A DNA stretch of 22,500 nucleotides, taken from positions 531,356 to 553,855 of the forward strand of contig KV908384.1 of assembly GCA_002005505.1 (NCBI GenBank). Reading direction: 5' to 3'. Each line of letters begins with the position of its first letter. Positions within the stretch are counted from its first letter, which is position 1. The notes under the pieces were generated by a model. That model made no database searches. It was not told where the DNA came from and saw nothing but the letters and a program-made list of their open reading frames with translations. The position numbers and the translations under genes are program-made. The stretch comes from Botryococcus braunii. Its lineage: Eukaryota; Chlorophyta; Trebouxiophyceae. This document shows positions 18,201 to 22,500 of this stretch, piece after piece.

Positions 18201-20360
18201 GATGTGAGTGATGGAGAGAATAGGAGAATGTCAGAGGCCATTTGCCCAGGGGAAGCAACGGAAGCTCAGCCTAGTGGACAGGACTTGGCCAGGCTGGAGG
18301 GCATGTCTGATCATGTAAGCGCTGAGAGTGAGGCAAGAGAGGTCAGTTTGGAGATTTCCAATCAGACACTTGATGGACAAAGGGAGTCTTCAGATGGCCA
18401 GGCTCTGCGTGCTTGTGAGGGACACACTGGGGAGTCACAGGTGTGTTGTGAGAGTACAAGCGTGGATGAGAGAGACACCACTGCAGGGTGTCGCACAGTG
18501 CCAGATTATGCTGCGCCTTTGAGTGATGAGTGCGTTTGGGACATGACGAGTGATGTAAGACCCAGATTGAGTGGAGCAGCATGTGAATCCTCCAAGGAGA
18601 GAAAGCTGCAGACACCTCCAGAGTGGGAGAGAGTCAGAGAGGTGTGTAACGCAGTAACCTCGAGCGAAAGAGTAGTGGAAGCACGTGCGTGTGAGCCTAG
18701 AGAGGATAGCCATGTTGTGCATGATCACAATCTGAATCCTGTAAAGGGTAAGATACCTGGGGTGAGGTGGTCCAAGGTGCCAATCCCTGGAAACCTCAGG
18801 GAGGCGCAAAGATCCCCTCAGTGGCAATTCTGGCGCCAGGCAATGCAAGAGGAGCAAGATTCTCTTGATGCGCACGAGGTGATGGAGTACGTTGAGAGAC
18901 CCAGGGGACACAAGGTGATCCCTGTGCATTGGATCTTCTCTGTGAAGACTGATGCACATGGGAACGTGTTGAGATTTAAGGCTCGGCTTGTAGCCCAGGG
19001 CTGTAGACAGATTCCTGGAGTTGATGTAGATGAGGTCTTTGCACCTACCAGTAGCTATGGGTCCAGGAGGACTTTGCTAGCAACTGCTGCAGCAAAGAAC
19101 ATGGAAATTCACCAGGTGGATATAAAGACCGCCTTTTTGAATGGTGAATTAGAGGAGGAGGTGTATGTGACACAGCCTCCTGGATTTGATAATGGCAACC
19201 CCAACATTGTGTGCAGACTGCGTAAGGCCCTTTATGGCCTGAAGCAGGCTCCCAGGGCTTGGCACAAGACCCTGAATGAGAAGCTGCTGAGTATGGGATA
19301 TGAAGTGTGTAAGAGCGATGCGGGAGTTTACATAAAGAGACACGAGGATGGGGAGCTGTCATACATGCTTGTGTATGTTGATGATCTTTTGATTGTGGCA
19401 ATGGGTGCGGAAGAGATAGAATGGGTGAAAAAGGAGCTGTTGGCAAGCTTCAAGATTCATGACCTTGGTGAAGTCAAGGACTTCTTGGGCTGCCAGATCC
19501 TGAGAGATAGAGAGAATCGGTGCTTATCACTGAGCTGCGTGCCTAAGATTGATGCACTGTGTGAGAAGTTTGGGGTGAGTGCTGAGTCACGTACAGTCGA
19601 TACTCCCATGAGTAAAGACTTTGTGATGTCTGGGATGCCGCAGGTTACAGTGGGTGAGACCAGCTTTGGGTCTGGGACTCCACTGCCTCCCGGGCATAGA
19701 TATTGTGAGCTTGTTGGGTCTCTGTTGTATATTGCTAATACAACTCGACCTGATATAGCTCAGGCTGTGGGTGTTCTGTCCCGTTACCGGAACGCTCCCA
19801 CCACTGCCCACATGAATGAGGGCTTGAGGGTATTGAGGTATCTTCAGTCTACTCGAGAGTGTGTCTTAGTGCTGGGAGGGAAAGGGCCTGTGTTAGAAGG
19901 TCATGTTGATGCAGATTATGCTGGCGATATTGACAGCAGGCATTCTACCTCGGGATATGTGCTATCAGTGTTTGGCAGTGCTGTGGTCTGGGGTAGTAAG
20001 AAGCAACACTCAGTTGCTACCTCCACTGTGGAGGCAGAATTCATGGCAACCAGTCTGGCTATTAAGGAGCTTAACTGGCTGCGTGGGTTCATGGAGGAAA
20101 TCGGAACTCCTCCTTGGTCAGTGAAGCTATACTGTGACAATCAGGGGTGCATTGCTAACCTGAAAAACCCACTGTATAGCAAGTATACTAAGCACATTGC
20201 AGTGTGCTTCCACTTTGCACGTGAAGCTATTGCAAAGGGGCAGGTTACACTCTGCTATGTGGAGTCTGCAAGGAACAAGGCAGACATGCTGACAAAGCCT
20301 CTCGCTCGCCCTGCCTTCCAGATGCACAGGCGAGGGTTTGGACTTGTGAAGATGACATAG
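15237..20360 (+). CDS. Copia Gag-Pol polyprotein (1707 aa)
   Basis: One open frame encodes all retrotransposition functions. Gag occupies about residues 1-330 with a CCHC zinc knuckle, CRYCNKLGHFERNC, at 284-297. Aspartic protease has DSGA with D380. Integrase shows the zinc-binding start LWHSRLGHPG (H523) with a CxxC partner (ANCHSSCEACIQGKH), then the D590, D653, E689 triad with DD35E spacing. Reverse transcriptase carries VDIKTAFLNGELEEEVYV, ALYGLKQAPRAW and YVDD at 1380-1383. RNase H keeps D1558 (VDADYAG), EAEF, CDNQ and NKADMLTK. The usual KHID motif after RNase H strand five reads KHIA. A linker of about 370 residues, rich in S, E, T and C with a PCATTPCATT repeat, separates integrase from RT and explains the length above the usual ~1300-1450. 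The first ATG is at 15237, with a second at 15261. Confidence 0.95.
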   Translation: MKTRSRQVIMKTRSKRTATESGSAGSGSSISASPSQPANSTAQSGEMCIAMTKTGGVVTTNVKCPVTLDREGVEFPLWDLAYVAACGLKRCKAAIEAPMPDTEENAAALLMLIESVPKAWGAKLAAMQVAANAYQWVRERFTGGADQELLHTSMGETETLEDYYNRKVALFHALKRNGHSIMEREAKLAIIKGLPEEAKETGMFSSSAGKDLEGLWEIISTTAKGLGFNDQVPRVTPVARAAITPAYSTTPGTASLQETQAGGQGGQASSTKVEGRDRRDNRRCRYCNKLGHFERNCLKKEADEKMQQNLQQVMAAMANLLPQFQNQASAAVARPPEGSGNGNNFFPGGYPPPSGMSAMISLNVLTPTRVMPEARSFLVDSGATIHLVNDLSLLHSPTLHRNPIPLHMATSDATGQIIATGSLCLSSAEQQPLWLHNVHCVPSATANLISVTAAIRDGASFVTDSVGSYTGMRGAQNWSCSVAQRNGLYFLQKVSPVRNPVSVFVNTARAPVAHDCRLRALWHSRLGHPGEVNMRRLQSEDLVLGIPVSLSPCANCHSSCEACIQGKHSRPPFGTSSRAATEPLERIHLDTVGPISPTAITGERFFVTIVDEATHYVIALAVKTKDAISSAVRDLLIFWQRQLNRSVKCIRTDRGTEFLNSTLKGFCTQEGIKFETSAAYTPQQNGVAERMNRTIKEKARTLMLHAAAKQSLWKEAVETACILYNMGPVTGRDKTPYEAFHGVKPDVSLLRTFGCLAHVHIPDHQRGVFESKTSPGLFTGYSSVSKAYRIYMGNGIWKESRDVTFLEHLRGADRVGLSTMSPVSPNAVQQPFALPFVQQEGQQSLGQLSFWDSDDPEPLCNREVNVQQSGPDSPCATTPCATTPCAINPCENSETTSVNVDGEPTSSELSHTQSGHSWSVLGHMENLARGGEETKSHMQRLNNVQECVRMEVGAMGVRGQDGLTRQQRYDQRVAARETAAEVTVEHDGDVSDGENRRMSEAICPGEATEAQPSGQDLARLEGMSDHVSAESEAREVSLEISNQTLDGQRESSDGQALRACEGHTGESQVCCESTSVDERDTTAGCRTVPDYAAPLSDECVWDMTSDVRPRLSGAACESSKERKLQTPPEWERVREVCNAVTSSERVVEARACEPREDSHVVHDHNLNPVKGKIPGVRWSKVPIPGNLREAQRSPQWQFWRQAMQEEQDSLDAHEVMEYVERPRGHKVIPVHWIFSVKTDAHGNVLRFKARLVAQGCRQIPGVDVDEVFAPTSSYGSRRTLLATAAAKNMEIHQVDIKTAFLNGELEEEVYVTQPPGFDNGNPNIVCRLRKALYGLKQAPRAWHKTLNEKLLSMGYEVCKSDAGVYIKRHEDGELSYMLVYVDDLLIVAMGAEEIEWVKKELLASFKIHDLGEVKDFLGCQILRDRENRCLSLSCVPKIDALCEKFGVSAESRTVDTPMSKDFVMSGMPQVTVGETSFGSGTPLPPGHRYCELVGSLLYIANTTRPDIAQAVGVLSRYRNAPTTAHMNEGLRVLRYLQSTRECVLVLGGKGPVLEGHVDADYAGDIDSRHSTSGYVLSVFGSAVVWGSKKQHSVATSTVEAEFMATSLAIKELNWLRGFMEEIGTPPWSVKLYCDNQGCIANLKNPLYSKYTKHIAVCFHFAREAIAKGQVTLCYVESARNKADMLTKPLARPAFQMHRRGFGLVKMT

Positions 20361-20376
20361 GTGACAGGGTGCTGTC

Positions 20377-20385
20377 AAGGGGAAG
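20377..20385 (+). other. Polypurine tract
   Basis: AAGGGGAAG lies immediately before the 3' LTR TGTTG, the expected place for plus-strand priming. Confidence 0.8.
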
Positions 20386-20742
20386 TGTTGAATGAATTGG
20401 TCAATACTGTACTTAGTGACATCCCCTGTCACATGCCATCAACAGCAGTGTAAACTATAGCCTTTACAGCCCTTTATGAACGGTATAGATGACATAACAC
20501 GTGACTTGTACGATATGCGTTCTCAATAGACATTACGTATGGTAGTACTTTAGGATCCCTGCAGTCCGAGCCATCCCTGGGCAGCCCAGGAACGGCTCGG
20601 TACTTGTCCGAAGCATGTTGGTATCCTTGACCAACCTCTACTGTTGGAGAGTGCTGTGTGCTGTTCCTGGAAACGTTGTAGCGTGGACGGTTTTTCCCAC
20701 AGGCTACGAACTGACGCTGCCGTCGTGCCATCACTGCAGGTG
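20386..20742 (+). repeat. Copia 3' LTR (possibly truncated)
   Basis: This is the same sequence as 14532-14905 without 17 bases. Matching stops after GCAGGTG. If the full LTR is about 635 bp, roughly 260 bp of its 3' part is missing or displaced. TGTAA occurs at 20449-20453. Confidence 0.85.
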
Positions 20743-21083
20743 TGTTTAGGATTCTCAAAGTCGTTCCAGATATGATTGTGCTCAAACATTCAGACCAGTT
20801 AGATATTACTGCTGTGTGCATTGATGAGAGTGCATGACGAGAGCGCACTGAATGTTTGACCTCATTGAGACTTATGTTGACGTCCACCGTTGTGGCGGTA
20901 AGATAGTTTCACTGTACAAACATCACAAAGAGACCTTGCTGAGTTACTGATGAACTATTATTGTATTCTAGTGACGTAAAGTAGACATCGCAAGGCCGCT
21001 TTGGTGCTGAACTCTGCTATCAGGCAAGGCGTAGTGTTACGTGGTCTTTAGCAAGAGTGAGAGCAGTTAAGATCATTTGTAAG
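20743..21083. other. 341-bp unrecognised segment between LTR copies
   Basis: It lies between the 3' LTR and the extra LTR fragment, and the same 141 bp of LTR sequence (20602-20742 and 21084-21224) borders it on both sides. It has no long open frame and no similarity that I can see to the rest of the 5' LTR. Confidence 0.6.
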
Positions 21084-21247
21084 ACTTGTCCGAAGCATGT
21101 TGGTATCCTTGACCAACCTCTACTGTTGGAGAGTGCTGTGTGCTGTTCCTGGAAACGTTGTAGCGTGGACGGTTTTTCCCACAGGCTACGAACTGACGCT
21201 GCCGTCGTGCCATCACTGCAGGTGACGCCGCAAGCAGAAATGCTTGA
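21084..21247 (+). repeat. Copia LTR fragment
   Basis: Identical by eye to 14765-14928 of the 5' LTR region, 164 bp. It extends 23 bp past the point where the 3' LTR stops matching, then passes directly into CA repeats. It is either part of a rearranged 3' LTR or a relic of another insertion. Confidence 0.9.
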
Positions 21248-21272
21248 CACACACACACACACACACACACAG

Positions 21273-21303
<31 letters not shown>

Positions 21304-21590
21304 GACACACACACACGCGCGCACACGCACGCACGTGCACCCGCATGACCACCCGCACTCACACACGCACGCGCAGCCGCACGAGCAGCCGCACCCACAC
21401 CCACACCCTCACCCTCCCTCCCTCTCACCCACCCACCCCCACACCCTTCCCACCCACCCACCCACGCACACCCAGTCACTCACTCACCCACGCATACCCA
21501 ACGTCTTCACCACCCCCCGGGGGGGGGGGGAGGGGGGTGCACCCACGTGGTGCAAGTTGGGGGGGGGGGGGGGGGCTCAATACACAAGGT
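21248..21590 (+). repeat. CA tract and CCCA-rich low-complexity region
   Basis: CA units (21248-21316 with two CAGA interruptions) lead into GCAC and CCCACC words to about 21515, then G runs of 12 and 17. The style resembles the 3' half of EXO84 intron 7. I see no gene in it. Confidence 0.85.
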
Positions 21591-21591
21591 G

Positions 21592-21701
21592 GTGCTGGGA
21601 GGGCACTGGTGTGCGACAGCAGGCCGCTCTTTGAATGGCTGACCCTGCCCACCGCACTGCGTCAGCCGTAGGTGGGTGTGACCCTCATCACGGAGGCGCA
21701 G
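21592..21701 (+). pseudogene. IF-2B-like exon fragment, copy B, with in-frame stop
   Basis: Nucleotide similarity to 13736-13852 begins at CACAAGGTGGTGCTGGGAGG. The frame reads VCDSRPLFEWLTLPTALRQP, then TAG at 21669, then VGVTLITEAQV in the same frame, ending at a CAG|GTGGGT donor. The acceptor AG present in copy A is CAC here. Unlike copy A, the similarity stops at this donor. Both copies look like decayed or misassembled exons of one duplicated gene. Confidence 0.5.
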
Positions 21702-21724
21702 GTGGGTCCCACACAGGGACAGAT

Positions 21725-21731
21725 ACACACA

Positions 21732-21820
<89 letters not shown>

Positions 21821-21862
21821 AGGCACACACACATACACAGGCACACACACACACACATATGT
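21725..21862 (+). repeat. (CA)n microsatellite
   Basis: A long pure tract (about 21736-21815) is followed by CATACACAGGCACACA interruptions. It would lie in the intron following IF-2B-like copy B. Confidence 0.95.
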
Positions 21863-21937
21863 GCATCCACCCACGTGCGCGCATGCATCCACCCACCCAC
21901 GTGCGCGCATGCATCCACCCACCCACGTGCGCGCATA
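21863..21937 (+). repeat. 26-bp minisatellite, three copies
   Basis: The unit is ATCCACCCACCCACGTGCGC plus GCATGC. The first copy lacks one CCCA and the last ends GCATAC. Confidence 0.85.
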
Positions 21938-21940
21938 CAC

Positions 21941-22500
21941 ACAAATGTACTACGGCTTGATTGTGAAGGAGCGCCCATCTTGTATTCCTTAAACCCACTG
22001 GTTTTTCAGTCACAATATTTCTTGTAACCATACAAGCAATGTTTCTTAAGGGATCGTATTAATTGCGACTCCACAATACGGTGTACTTAGCCGCGTCCTC
22101 GACGAGTGAAAAACGTTGAAGGCAAGTGCTGAATCTGAGAAACTACGTACTACGTGAAGTTTGCAGATTAGTTTTAAGAGAAATTGCACGTTTTCCAACA
22201 AGTAATTGCCAAAAGCTAGTTTGACTCACACTTAAATTCCCATGAATGCATACAGAGGGTATTGCCCAGACACACAAACATATACAAGCTAAGGACTTGC
22301 ATCCACGTACACGGGATTCTGGTTCAGATCTTGATCACATCTGACATCAGAATTCCCACCCACACCTATACACACAGGTACGGTGCAGCCCCCATAGGCA
22401 TGTTCAACTAGGAGTTCTCACTATTTTGAACGTGCACTCACTCATATCCTAGTGTAAGCATCCCCCTGTTAGGTAATGCAAACTTCACTGCTATACCACG
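21941..22500. other. Unrecognised terminal region
   Basis: Complex, non-repetitive sequence. I find no gene, RNA or mobile element in it. Confidence 0.5.

Larger units (their letters stand above)
14532..20742 (+). mobile_element. Ty1/copia LTR retrotransposon
   Basis: The order is 5' LTR, degenerate primer site, a single Gag-Pol frame, purine tract, 3' LTR. Integrase precedes reverse transcriptase, which defines the copia (Pseudoviridae) arrangement. The LTR copies look identical over their shared 357 bp except for 17 extra bases in the 5' LTR (about 14636-14652), implying a recent insertion. No clear target-site duplication is visible at 14531 and 20743. If the LTR fragment at 21084-21247 is part of the same 3' LTR, the element would extend to 21247 and both ends would face CA repeats. 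The coding frame is uninterrupted. Confidence 0.93.

Overview
The window is eukaryotic nuclear DNA. It has spliced genes with GT-AG introns, very long dinucleotide microsatellites, a Ty1/copia LTR retrotransposon and little gene density. Several weak clues point to a green alga, possibly a prasinophyte-like lineage: an Exo84 protein that reads like the plant family, a short CCCTAAA telomere-type tract inside an intron, G-rich GCAG/CAG 3' splice sites, and TGTAA motifs downstream of stop codons. The lineage is an inference and the window alone cannot prove it.

Region 1 (1-6.5 kb, + strand) holds one gene cut into eight exons that I read as the exocyst subunit EXO84. All seven introns join in matching phase and give one open reading frame of about 489 codons from the first in-window ATG; the true 5' end may lie outside the window. 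The introns are filled with (CA)n, (CT)n, (GT)n and C-rich tracts, a 31-bp minisatellite and a telomere-like tract. Intron 4 also contains a candidate in-frame 24-nt microexon, and the 3' end of exon 3, with its splice donor, is duplicated inside intron 3.

Region 2 (6.5-13.4 kb) is mostly non-coding. It contains an intact single-exon TPR-repeat gene on the minus strand (8676-9440) and, just downstream of it in gene orientation, a truncated decayed copy (8090-8373). It also carries the first of two copies of a ~200-bp dispersed repeat, several perfect short hairpins and long CA/GA microsatellites.

Region 3 (13.4-22.5 kb) has the second dispersed-repeat copy, then a decayed exon resembling the eIF-2B (IF-2B) family. 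A copia element follows (14532 to about 20742) with an uninterrupted 1707-residue Gag-Pol polyprotein. Its two LTRs look identical over ~357 bp apart from one 17-bp indel. A further LTR fragment lies 341 bp beyond the 3' LTR and runs directly into a CA tract; the 5' LTR also abuts a CA tract. After this comes a second decayed copy of the same IF-2B-like exon, more microsatellite, and about 550 bp in which I recognise nothing.

I did not find a clearly new biological system. The most useful points for follow-up are the multi-exon EXO84 model, the tangled 3' end of the copia element, the duplicated IF-2B-like exon and the tandem TPR copies. All family assignments are from recognition of motifs and remembered family patterns, with no database search.
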